A stretch of 64,000 nt of DNA from Capillidium heterosporum (lineage: Eukaryota > Entomophthoromycota > Entomophthoromycetes > Entomophthorales > Capillidiaceae): contig WBMQ01000003.1 of assembly GCA_016630905.1 (NCBI GenBank), forward strand, positions 2,170,001 to 2,234,000, in the 5' to 3' direction. The notes under the pieces are model-generated. The model was given only the letters and a program-made list of their open reading frames with translations. It was not told where the DNA came from and did no database searches. This document shows, piece by piece, positions 12,872 to 23,130 of the stretch (positions are counted from its first letter, which is position 1; each line of letters starts with the position of its first letter). The translations under genes were made by a program, and so were the position numbers.

Positions 12872-13608
12872 TGTAACAACCCTGGTTGTTACAATTCCTA
12901 ATCTAAGGTCATTGACCAATTTTCTTTGCACACTATACTATTTTCTTTCTCTTACCAATCTTCGATTTTCTACTTTCCATTTATATCTAGTTTCGAACAG
13001 AAATCTGTTCTATTTATTAGATATTCTTGACAATTTCCCATATTCGTAATCTCGGCTATAAGTTAGGAACCCCAGCTATTACCAGCATAGCATTTTAATA
13101 TCGGGATTCGGATATTCAGCAAGTATTGCCAAGATACCGAAAGGGTATTTAAACCCTTGGAATGCCATTGAAGGCTGGTATCTTGACAACGTTCCACCTC
13201 GCTATTTTCTAAATAGCTGTTACTCACCTCTTGATCTCAACCATCAACTATAGCTGTTGCGACAGCCTGATCTGTTTCCCTTGCCATAGCTGTCTCTGAC
13301 AGCCTGATCTGTTTCCCCTGCCATAGCTGTCTCTGACAGCCTGATTCTGTTTCGTCTACGAATAAAGTATTGTTCCTGGTCAGCCTTTTAGTTATTAGAT
13401 CGTGCGAATATGTGGTTCGACTTCTATACCCTCTTAGCTCACTCCGTTCAAACTTTCTTCGCTTCCCTTTGGACTTACCTCCTTTGGGTGATTCATATTA
13501 CCAATGCTGTGGTCGGCATTGGTTCTACTGTCCCAACCTCTCATGTCATACGCTCCCATTATGACACCATCATTAGTTGGATTCAACGGCACCCCCTTGG
13601 ACCTTACA
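12872..13608 (+). repeat. 5' LTR of the intact A element
   Basis: 737 bp. It opens with a near-perfect palindrome: TGTAACAACC, two bases, then GGTTGTTACA. Two tandem 37-bp units lie at 13261-13297 and 13298-13334. A TATTTAA at 13146-13152 is a TATA candidate, and AATAAA occurs around 13361, so transcription start and poly(A) signals may both lie inside. The Gag-like ORF starts at 13410, within the LTR. Confidence 0.92.
13261..13334 (+). repeat. Two 37-bp tandem units inside the A LTR
   Basis: Units 13261-13297 and 13298-13334 differ at one base (ttcccttg versus ttcccctg) and are followed by a partial third unit. Each contains GCTGTC and the next GACAGC, able to pair as a short hairpin. The 3' LTR has the same pair at 15348-15421, while the solo LTR at 28289-28988 has only one unit (28678-28714), which accounts exactly for its 37-bp shorter length. 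Confidence 0.9.
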
Positions 13609-14963
13609 GTTTGTCAAGATCTCTAACCGACTCCATGCCAGTCCATTCCAATGCTCTGGTTCTGTCGGCCCTGCTCCCTGGATGTATTGCCCTAGGGATT
13701 TGCCTCCATCACGCCAATATCCTGCCAATGATCGCCCCTACTCAAGTTTCCCAAAGCCTGTTGACCCCCAACATAGAACAGGTAGAAAGCTTAATCCAAA
13801 CTCAAGAAGTGTTGGATTCGGTTGACGAAATTACTACTACCAGACATGTGAAAGCTCCACAGGAAAGTAACGCCTTCAAATATAGCCATGCTACCACCCC
13901 TGAGAGAACCAAGTCGAGAGTTCCTTCAAAGTTCCCAAAGACTCGGACTAAATTATCCCAGGTGGAGATTACAAGGCGCAGAGTCAATAACCTTTGTTTT
14001 TACTGTGCCTCCAATGCCCATCACGTCGGTAAATGCCCCATCAAGAGTAATTTTAAACAGGGCAGCACCAAGTTTCCAATAAGCTCAATACGTCCTACCT
14101 TGAGCAAGCTAGACCCGTACAAAGCACTAGCAAACTCCTTCATCACTAGTTCCCACCAACACTTACTCCTTCCTGTAACATTAGAGTTGGAAACTCCCAT
14201 CCACACCTTTGCCTTAATTGATACTGGAGCTACCGACAATTTAATCTCTCAGAAGCTGGTAGATGCCACTTCGGAAATTACTAAGTTAGATCCCCTCAGG
14301 CCTAGGTATCAAGGACTAATGGATTCCTCTCGAAATCCTAATACCAGGCGAGCGAAGATCCCCTTCTCCCTATTATCATCTAAGAAAAACTCACCGTTGT
14401 CTTACACCATTGATCCTATATGTCAACGAGATATACCATTCCCACTTGTACTGGGACTACCCTGGATAGCCCAGGCAAAACCCACCATTAATTGGGATCG
14501 GAAAACAGTAGACATTCAAGATCAGGAGTTTAGAGGCCTCAACAAGTACCCTGATCCATTAGAAGTTCTCGCAGGAGAATCATTAAGCATCTCATTACTT
14601 CCGAGATCTAGTCAGATAGCTAGTTATGAAAATGCTCTACCCCGTCCCCCAGAGCAGCATCGGTGCCATTGTGGAAAGGATAGTTCAAACCAAAGTCGCC
14701 CTGGAAGCAAACAAGCTCTACCGAATGCACAAAGTAAGAAACCTGACCAAATAGTTGCAGCGAAGTATCTTAGTCCAAAGTTAGATACCCCTCAAGCCCA
14801 TGAAAAGCAAACCCGACCAGCAGAAGGATGGATCCGTCATATTGCTACTACTCAACCTCAGCCCAACAGGTGGGCTGAATGGAAGCAGAAGTGCTACTTG
14901 ACTAAACCTCACTGCAGGACTAGCAAGCTTTATGGGAAAAGAGAAAGAAAGGGGATAGTGTAA
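13410..14963 (+). CDS. Gag-protease polyprotein of the non-autonomous A element
   Basis: 517 residues. The start ATG lies in the 5' LTR (199 nt before its end), and the stop TAA lies in the first bases of the 3' LTR, so the reading frame runs from LTR to LTR. Residues 5-40, encoded by the LTR, are hydrophobic and could form a membrane segment. A retroviral zinc knuckle CX2CX4HX4C (CFYCASNAHHVGKC) is at 196-209. A retropepsin active site, LIDTGATDNLIS, has its Asp at residue 271. LGLPWIAQAKPTINWD follows, typical of the protease to reverse-transcriptase linker in Ty3/Gypsy elements. After that come about 130 residues that I do not recognise, ending in basic KRERKG encoded by the polypurine tract. 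There is no polymerase. Codon use is far less AT-rich than the surroundings. Confidence 0.85.
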   Translation: MWFDFYTLLAHSVQTFFASLWTYLLWVIHITNAVVGIGSTVPTSHVIRSHYDTIISWIQRHPLGPYSLSRSLTDSMPVHSNALVLSALLPGCIALGICLHHANILPMIAPTQVSQSLLTPNIEQVESLIQTQEVLDSVDEITTTRHVKAPQESNAFKYSHATTPERTKSRVPSKFPKTRTKLSQVEITRRRVNNLCFYCASNAHHVGKCPIKSNFKQGSTKFPISSIRPTLSKLDPYKALANSFITSSHQHLLLPVTLELETPIHTFALIDTGATDNLISQKLVDATSEITKLDPLRPRYQGLMDSSRNPNTRRAKIPFSLLSSKKNSPLSYTIDPICQRDIPFPLVLGLPWIAQAKPTINWDRKTVDIQDQEFRGLNKYPDPLEVLAGESLSISLLPRSSQIASYENALPRPPEQHRCHCGKDSSNQSRPGSKQALPNAQSKKPDQIVAAKYLSPKLDTPQAHEKQTRPAEGWIRHIATTQPQPNRWAEWKQKCYLTKPHCRTSKLYGKRERKGIV

Positions 14964-15695
14964 CAACCCTGGTTGTTACAATTCCTAATCTAAGGTCATT
15001 GACCAATTTTCTTTGCACACTATACTATTTTCTTTCTCTTACCAATCTTCGATTTTCTACTTTCCATTTATATCTAGTTTCGAACAGAAATCTGTTCTAT
15101 TTATTAGATATTCTTGACAATTTCCCATATTCGTAATCTCGGCTATAAGTTAGGAACCCCAGCTATTACCAGCATAGCATTTTAATATCGGGATTCGGAT
15201 ATTCAGCAAGTATTGCCAAGATACCGAAAGGGTATTTAAACCCTTGGAATGCCATTGAAGGCTGGTATCTTGACAACGTTCCACCTCGCTATTTTCTAAA
15301 TAGCTGTTACTCACCTCTTGATCTCAACCATCAACTATAGCTGTTGCGACAGCCTGATCTGTTTCCCTTGCCATAGCTGTCTCTGACAGCCTGATCTGTT
15401 TCCCCTGCCATAGCTGTCTCTGACAGCCTGATTCTGTTTCGTCTACGAATAAAGTATTGTTCCTGGTCAGCCTTTTAGTTATTAGATCGTGCGAATATGT
15501 GGTTCGACTTCTATACCCTCTTAGCTCACTCCGTTCAAACTTTCTTCGCTTCCCTTTGGACTTACCTCCTTTGGGTGATTCATATTACCAATGCTGTGGT
15601 CGGCATTGGTTCTACTGTCCCAACCTCTCATGTCATACGCTCCCATTATGACACCATCATTAGTTGGATTCAACGGCACCCCCTTGGACCTTACA
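14959..15695 (+). repeat. 3' LTR of the intact A element
   Basis: 737 bp, and by eye identical to 12872-13608 including both 37-bp units (15348-15384 and 15385-15421). It ends GGACCTTACA directly before the AGTAC duplication. Confidence 0.92.
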
Positions 15696-15700
15696 AGTAC

Positions 15701-17051
15701 TACTATATTAAGATTAAAGATAAAGATAGATTGATAAATTAATATTAACTTAAAAGAATTAATGATATTAGTAATATTAATCACCTAAAAAAGGTAGGAT
15801 TTAAGAGTAATAAGAATTATTAATAGGTAATAAAAAGTAGAAAGGACAAAGAAATTAGATTATATATAAATACTATACTAAAATAAAAAGATAAGTAAAA
15901 AGATAAAACTTTATTCAAAAATACAAAACAAAATTAGGCTATTGCAATAGCTATAGCTAAAAAGTAAAGTAAGTAATAGCTATTAAAAAACAACAAAATG
16001 GAGCATTATTAAGATATAGGCTTTTAATAGCATCTTAGAGATTTAAATATCCTTTTGGCATTTTGGCAATACTTATTGAATATCTGAATTCCAATATCAA
16101 AATGCTATATTGGTAATAGCTAAGATTTCTAACTTATAGCCAAAGCTAAAAATACAGAAAATAGTCAAGAATATATAATAAATAAAACAGATTTCTAATT
16201 GAAACTAAATATAAATAAAAAGTAGAAAATTGAAAATTAGTAAAAAAAAGAAAAAATAGTATAGTATATAAAAAAAGTTAGTCAATAACCTTATACTAGA
16301 AATTATAACAATCAAAATTATTATACTTTAAACTTAATGTCAGATTTTTTAATGATTAACCTATAGATAAAATAAGTTTAAAATATAGAGACAAATAGTA
16401 GTAATTAGAATAGTAACTCTCTAGTTCATTAAGAAAAAAGTTTACTAATAAGCCTTTAAATTATACCTTGTTTTAGATCTATTATATAAAAAGGATAAAA
16501 CATTAAAAAAAAGAACAAATAGAAAAAGAGAAAGAAAAGAGAATAAAAATAGAAAACAAACTACTAAACAAAAAGAAATAAATAAAAAGATAAAAAGGAT
16601 AGTGAAAGAGTAAGAGAAAAAAAAGAAAAAAAGCTTTTGGATTGCCTTTATAAATAAAAAAAAAGAGTTTTTAAATTAATTTATTAGAATTATTTAAAAC
16701 TTTTTTTAAGTTTGCTTTAATTATAGATTAAGTTTAGGTTAGATTAATTATAATATTTTAAAGGTTTCTAACTAAAAGTATTATAATAAAGCTTTTATAT
16801 TAGATTTAATTGTAAGGTAGTTACTATATTTATATTAGTCAGCCTATAATATAATACATATATTATGTTCTATGCTAAAGGACTTACTAAATTTGGCCAA
16901 ACCTACTTAACTAAAAGTCTAAGCTAGTAGTTAAACACTTAGCAAAAGCAACTAGCCAACATTTAATTGTAGAGCAATTGCTATATATATATTAGTTAGC
17001 CTTTAATATAATATATAACAACTTAGCTTTTAGGCTAAATTAGATATTAGA
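15701..17051. repeat. Decayed reverse A LTR and C-type LTR fragments
   Basis: From about 15755 to 16324 the sequence is a reverse-complement A LTR with many C-to-T and G-to-A changes, including remnants of the 37-bp unit region and the terminal palindrome. About 16325-16951 is the 3' part of a C LTR, with its purine-rich middle and an AGCCAACA end. About 16952-17051 repeats a short part of the C LTR U5 and start. Confidence 0.65.
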
Positions 17052-17934
17052 TATCAACTTAGCTTTTAGGCTAAGTTGGGTGTTAAACATTGGAATATTA
17101 ATTTTTCATAAGAAACCTATAATTTGGCTACTATTAGACAGAGCATTTTGGGATGATACAGTTACATATTCATCCCTGTGCTTTGAAATACCTACCATTT
17201 ATTAGTATACATTCTAACTAATAGCAAAGTGCTTAAATTACCTAAGACCAATTTCTATTAAGAAGGTAAGTTTGGGATTTTAGACTTAATGCCAGATTTC
17301 TCTGATAGTTGACTTGTAGAGAAAGTGAATCCAAAATGCAAAGGCAGACAGCAGTAATTAGGATAGTGACTCTCTGGTTCATTAAGAAAAGAATTCACTG
17401 ACAAGCCTCCAAATTAGGCCTTGTTTCAGATCTACCATATAAGGAGGACAAAGGAGGAAAAAAAAAAGGAGAACAGACAGAAAGAGAAAAGAGAAAGAGG
17501 ATAAGAAAAGGACAAAAATGGAAAACAGACCACCAAACAAAAAGAAACAAATAGAAGAACAAAAAGGATAGTAAAAGAATAAGAGGGAAAGAAAAAGAGT
17601 TTCTGGATTGCTTTTATCAATAGAGGAAAAGAAAGTTTCTGAGTCAGTTTATCAGAATTGTTTGAGACCTTTCTTTTAAGTTTGCTCTAATTGTAGATTA
17701 AGTTTGAATTAGATTGATTATAATATTTTAAGGGTTTCTAACCAAAAGTATTGTAAGAATAAAGCTTTTATATTGGATTTAATTGTAGGGCAGTTGCTAC
17801 ATCTATATTAGTCAGCCCACAATATGATACACATATCATGTTCTATGCCAAAGGACTCACCAAGTTTGGTCAAACCTACTTGACTAGAAGTCCAAGCTAG
17901 TGGTCAAATACTCAGTAAGGGCAGCTAGCCAACA
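17052..17934 (+). repeat. C-type LTR, moderately preserved
   Basis: About 883 bp from TATCAACTTAGC (mutated TGTCAACTTAGC) to GCAGCTAGCCAACA, one of the best preserved C copies. The middle (about 17430-17610) is a strongly purine-rich strand of G and A runs. Its complement gives a spurious hydrophobic ORF on the minus strand. No clear target duplication was read. Confidence 0.75.
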
Positions 17935-19560
17935 ATATATATAAATAGTAGGTATTTTAAAGTATAAAAATAAATAAGTAACTATATAATTTTAAAATAA
18001 TTTATTTAATATTTAACTTAGCCTAAAAGTTATAAAAGCATAAATTTAATAAGCTTTTTAGTATTAAATATAAGATATATATATTTAGCTAGCTACCTTT
18101 ATTAAGTATTTAACTATTAGCTTAAACTTTTAGTTAAGTAGGTTTAGCTAAACTTAGTAAGTTTTTTAGTATAGAATGCAATATATATATTGTATTATAA
18201 GCTGACTAATATAGATATAGCAATTATTCTATAATTAAATCTAATATAAAAGCTTTATTTTTACAATATTTTTAGCTAGAAACTTTTAAAACATTATAAT
18301 TAACCTAACTTAAACTTAATTTATAATTAGAATAAACTTATTAAAAAATATCTATAAGAAATATTTACTAGCTAGGGTTAGCTATAAGGTAATAGTAGCT
18401 AAAATTCTATAAAGATTAAAAACATTAGCTATAAAGCTATATAAGAAGAAGGCTTAGGCTTATAGCCTAATCTAAAGATGGTAAGCAAATAGAAATACTC
18501 TAAGGATAGCCATCAAGCTAAAAAGTATAGTTAGGTTTATTGGTTTGAAATAATTTTAGGGTTTAGTTTAGATTAATTTGATTTAGTTCTATTATTTAGT
18601 TTAGATCAATGCAACTCTTTACTGTAAAAGGATACCAATTATCAGTTTTATGTTATACTATGCAGAGAGTTTATACTATACTAATAGTAGAAGAAATATT
18701 AAATGATTTAATACATTTATTTAATAATTACTTAATATACTACTAAGTTTACTATAGGCTTTATATAGATAACTTGTTTTTAGTAGTTAGTATTTAAAAT
18801 ACTAGTAATTGAAATTTTTTCTAATTTATTAGTAATACTATTCTTTTTATTTTTTAAGTATTTATTACTAACTTAAAAAATACCAAGGTTGATTTAAAGA
18901 TAGTTAATACTAAATAAAATACTTTATTTATACTAAAGAGAAAAAACTTTTAGCATTACTAAGATTAATGCTAAACTAGTAATTTATGTATTTAAAATAT
19001 AAAACTATAGCTAATTAAAAGTATTTTCTTATAAAACTTAAAAAAAATCTTAACTAATTTTGATAAATTAACTTAAAACTCTTTTTCCTTTTTTTTTGCT
19101 CTTTTATTATCCTTTTTGTTTTCCTATTCATTTTTTTATTTAATAATCTATTTTTTATTCTCTTTTTTATATAATAGATTCAAAATAAAGCATACTTTAA
19201 AGGATTATTAGTAAACTTTTTTAATAAACTAGAAAGTTACCATTTTAATTACTATTATCTACCTTTATATTTTAGACTTATTTTCTTTATAGGTCAACTA
19301 TTAGAAAATCTGACATTAAGTCTAAAACTCTAAACTTACCTTTTTAATAAAAAATTAATCTTAGGTAATTTAAGCAACCTTACTATTAGTTAGAATATAT
19401 ACTAATAAATAGTAGGTATTTTAAAGTATAAAAATAAATAAGTAATTGTATAATTCTAAAATACTTTGTTTAATAGTAGCAAAATCATAAGTTTTTTATA
19501 AAAAATAAATATTTTAATATTCTTTAATTAAACCTTTAATATGTAAATTGATATTAACTT
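17935..19560. repeat. Reverse C LTR interrupted by a B LTR
   Basis: A decayed reverse C LTR occupies about 18080-18338 and resumes at about 19034-19520. The two halves join cleanly if the B copy (18339-19033) and one AAACT are removed. The sequence at 17946-18080 is a short, separate reverse C fragment. Confidence 0.65.
18339..19033 (-). repeat. Solo B LTR, decayed, target duplication AAACT
   Basis: A reverse-oriented B LTR of 695 bp, starting TATTAAAAAATATC (from TGTTAGGAAATGTC) and ending TTCTTATA. The 5-mers on both sides, 18334-18338 and 19034-19038, are AAACT. It is inserted in a reverse C LTR. Confidence 0.75.
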
Positions 19561-21180
19561 AAGCTATAAAAACAAGCTATTTTTATAAATTAGCATTATT
19601 AAAATTTTTTAGATTTATTATAATAAAATTTAATATGTTTTTAAAGCTAAAGTTTGCTTAAAGTATCAATTTAAGTAGTAGTATTAAAATTTAAAGTTAT
19701 ATAATCTTATATATTAAGATAAAAGCTTTAAGTTAGAAAAAAAGGCTTAAAGCCTTATAAATATATAAACTTTAATAGTATACTCTACAAAACTTAAATC
19801 AATCTACTTTATAAACTAAAAACAGCTATTAATATAATTGATTAGAATATTATAGATATCTAATTATACTTATAGTTATTTAATTTAAGCTAACTACCTA
19901 TCTAAAAATCAATATATAAATAGTAATTATCTTTAAATATACATCTATTTAAATCTCAATTTTAAACTTAAGTATTTGTTAAGTAAACTTAGTGTTAGAA
20001 AATTTTAGTACTTAGCAAACAAAATATAATTCATTTCCTTTTAATCAATCCTAAATATCTTTATTAGTTTTGTATTTGGAGCTACTTTTATTATACTTAA
20101 AGTTGAAATATCCAAAGTTTTTTAAATAAAAATTGCAGTTGTAATCAATATACAAATTTCTAAACTAGCTATTACAAACATTAATGGATATATAAAGTCT
20201 ATAATTCCACTAAATGATTCATTAGTTAACAATTGTATTTTAATAGCAAATTCAAAATAGCTTGGTGATGAATACCTAACTTTATTGACCATTATAAATT
20301 GTAAGGAATTTAACTAGTAGTAATGGTTTGTATCTTACAGCTATTACTTTTTTCATTATAGTGGCTGGAAAGGAGTTGGATCGATTATAAAGTTTATATG
20401 CTGCATATTTAAGTAAATTGAAAAGCTGTGTGTTAAGAAATAGTTAAACTGCTTGTATCAAGCTCAACCTCCCACTTTCAAAACGGTTCGATTTAACAAA
20501 CTAGCAAGCCCATTATACCTCTTTACCACCCTTGCTTTACACAAGGAATTAGTAATCTACTTAATACCGACTATCCGAACAATGAAACTAGAACCTTTCC
20601 TTGTGATCGATTGTAAATGAATAGTTTCCTTTTTGGTTTGGTTGTTGTTGGCAAAGGTGTCATTCATTTTTGTTAGCACACGATTCAAGAGCATAGGATG
20701 TCCGTTTACAAAAATGGTATGAATTTAATTAGCTTAAAGTGTGAGAGGAAAACTCAACCATGTATAGCTTGATATGTACTTCCAACATACAGAAATTGCG
20801 AAATAGGTACATATTCACTTATAGTCAAGGGACGGCATCGCTGTAAACAAACTTTTACAAAGGTCTACATCCGCCAGCTACATTTAGTTGAGATCCTCAA
20901 CCTCTTGTTGAAATGACGTAATGCGATCGAATTATCGACAAGGTAAAAGCTACCTATTTTATAAACGATTCGCGTGATCTAAATTGTTTAGCAACCTTTT
21001 GACAATTCAAAGGAGTACAGCTAAACAAAGCAAAGGTATTGCGTAAAATCATACGTCAAAGGGTAAGTAAATTGGCAAACCCATGATAGAGCTGACTATA
21101 AGTATTACTTTATGCCAGCTGACTCACGGCAAGGACCCTTTACCCAGATAAACGAGTTTAAGCATATGTAAAATAAAAGC
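19561..21180. other. Intergenic region before the S41 peptidase gene
   Basis: The first part (to about 19980) is very AT-rich and may be an unassigned transposon remnant. From about 19980 the texture changes to normal spacer with more CA and TG, and from 20400 it is clearly richer in G+C. No open gene was found. Confidence 0.45.
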
Positions 21181-21182
21181 GG

Positions 21183-21189
21183 TATATAA
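21183..21189 (+). promoter_or_regulatory. TATA box of the S41 peptidase gene
   Basis: TATATAA at 21183-21189 lies 53 nt upstream of the chosen ATG (21242), a normal distance for a short fungal 5' leader. The bases between are purine/CA-rich with a CAACAAACCAATTG leader typical of expressed fungal genes. Confidence 0.5.
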
Positions 21190-21241
21190 GGGGCTCCTCG
21201 TCCTTGAAAACTCAACAAACCAATTGAAAGTTACCGCTCTT

Positions 21242-23130
21242 ATGAAAACTTCAGTCTTGTATTCGATTTTACTTCAGCTTCTGGTTGTCAACTCCCAGTC
21301 TGCGGTCGACCCATGTGTTGGATTGGCCGACAAGTCTCCAGTGAGCTATGATGCCGCTCTTGCTTGCTACAACAACAACAAATTGACCCAGGAAGTTCGT
21401 GACAGCACCATCGATACCCTTAGAAAGGCCCTCCCCTTCTATGCCTTCGTTGACATCAGCAAAAAGTCCCCCGACTTCAACGTACCTAGCCATGTCGATA
21501 TCGACGCCGAGTTAAGAAGCATCCAAAGGAGAAACTTCAAGTCGGAGCAGGAATTCCAGGTCGCCATTACCAAATTCTATAACACCTTGCATGATGGACA
21601 TACCCGCTACACCAGCTGTTTCTCCGCCTTCACCTTTGTCCAGCCCTTCCCCCTTTACACCATTGTCGGCCAATATGGTCAGACCCAAGTTAAGGTTCTG
21701 GACGAGTTTACCACTTCACCTGCATTCTTAGCCGCCTGGAAAGCTGCTGGTATCGATGTCAATCAGTTTGCCGGTGCTGAAGTTGTAAGGATCAATGGCA
21801 AGCAGCCCCTCGAGTACATCGAGAAGTATGCCGATGAGTACATTGGTACTTCTCGTGACGTAAACTCGAGGATCAACTACGCCTTGGCTCGTGTCATCAA
21901 ATCAGGCGATGTTTGGGGTCTTACTTACGGCTCCTTCAAGCAGACTACTATCCCTCCTGCTGACAAAAAGTTGAAGTTCACTTTCAAAACCGGTCGTGAT
22001 GAGAAGACCGTTGAGGTTCCCTACCTAGTTAACATTCCCAAGACTTTAACTCGACTACTGAGTTCTACACAAAATACTGCAAACCTGCCCCTGAGCAATC
22101 TACCACTCGCTCATCAAACTCAATTGATTTTGAGAAGAGAGTGATGGAAATCCCTGAAGTTGCTGCCCAGAAGATTGAAGCCCCTCTGCCCGAAACTGAC
22201 AACTCACGTATCGGAAATCCACTAGCCTCCCCCATTGTCAGTGGTCAATTCGCCAACACCTATCTAATCAACAACGACACCACTGGTGTTATCACCATCA
22301 ACACCTTCTCAGACGATACTGAAGTTTGGTTCACTGAAGTTTTCAATGGTTTCAAAGCGCTCAAGGATCGTAAGGTCCAAAAATTGGTCTTAGATCTCAG
22401 TAACAATGGTGGTGGCACTATTTGCTGGGGTTACTACATCTTAGAGTACCTATTCCCCAACGCCAAACAAACCTACTTCAACACCGATATGCACTCAACC
22501 CCCCTTCTAAGATCGATTGCCAAAGTCCATGAGGCCGACTATTTCAGTCCAACTGATTTCAACGACGAGCACGGTAAACCCTTCAAGACCAACAACGACT
22601 GGGATCCCATAAAGACCTACTATCGCGGTACCAACCGAAACTCCCAGTATACCCCCCTATTCCAAGACGCCTGCCCCGACAACTTCTTGAAGCCCCTATT
22701 TAATGCCGACGGTTCAGCCCCCTTCAAAAAGGAGAATATCGCTCTTGTTACCAACTCCATCTGTTACTCCACCTGTACTTTGGTAAGCAACGGTATGCAG
22801 GAGTTCCAGGACATCAAGTCCTACGCAGTAGGTGGTCTCAAAGATAAAAAATCCACCGTCGCTTCCATTGCTGGAGGTACTGTTGTAAGTTTAGACAACT
22901 TGCTGTACAGCTTGAACATTGCCAAGTTGCAGGACCATCCTGACGCCCCCAAGCCTTTTGTATCGGTTGCTACTCTCAGATTTACTGCTAGAGAAGCTTA
23001 TTCATCACAGTACAAGGATCTTAGACCTTTGGAGTTCACTTGGTTACCTGCCAAGAACAAGATCAACTTCAACAAGGACAATGTCTTCGATCCCTACAGT
23101 ATTTGGAGTGAAATTGCCAAAAAATTATAA
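21242..23130 (+). CDS. Secreted S41-family (CPAF-like) peptidase with a frame break
   Basis: The start ATG at 21242 gives a signal peptide, KTSVLYSILLQLLVVNSQS, and a mature protein beginning near AVDPCVG. The product looks extracellular. The N-terminal part includes the family region FYNTLHDGHTRY and a PDZ-like AGAEVVRINGKQPLEYI. The C-terminal part has LVLDLSNNGGG and a serine-peptidase nucleophile region, NSICYSTCTLVSNGMQE, consistent with S41. The first frame continues until 22143, but the family-like sequence moves to another frame near 22042: YLVNIPK in frame one and DFNSTTEFYTKYC in the next. This could be a one-base deletion (lost gene or assembly error) or an unusual 35-nt intron at 22028-22062 (GTTAAC...GAG). 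Total length would be about 629 or 617 residues. AATAAA occurs 11 nt after the stop. I favour the deletion, because the intron option removes residues the family normally has. Confidence 0.8.

Larger units (their letters stand above)
12867..15700 (+). mobile_element. Intact non-autonomous LTR retrotransposon (family A) with target duplication AGTAC
   Basis: Two 737-bp direct repeats, 12872-13608 and 14959-15695, enclose a 1350-bp internal region. Both start TGTAACAACC and end GGACCTTACA. I saw no mismatch between them on reading through. The flanking 5-mers 12867-12871 and 15696-15700 are both AGTAC, a perfect target-site duplication. A polypurine run at 14935-14955 (gggaaaagagaaagaaaggg) sits just upstream of the 3' LTR, as expected for plus-strand priming. 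No TGG-type primer binding site follows the 5' LTR. The interior encodes Gag-like and protease parts but no reverse transcriptase, RNase H or integrase. The element must be mobilised in trans. Identical LTRs indicate a recent insertion. Confidence 0.93.

Noticed and set aside
17432-17620. 62-residue minus-strand ORF rich in Phe, Leu and Ser
   Set aside because: It is the complement of the purine-rich middle of a C LTR, so the hydrophobic appearance is a composition artefact.
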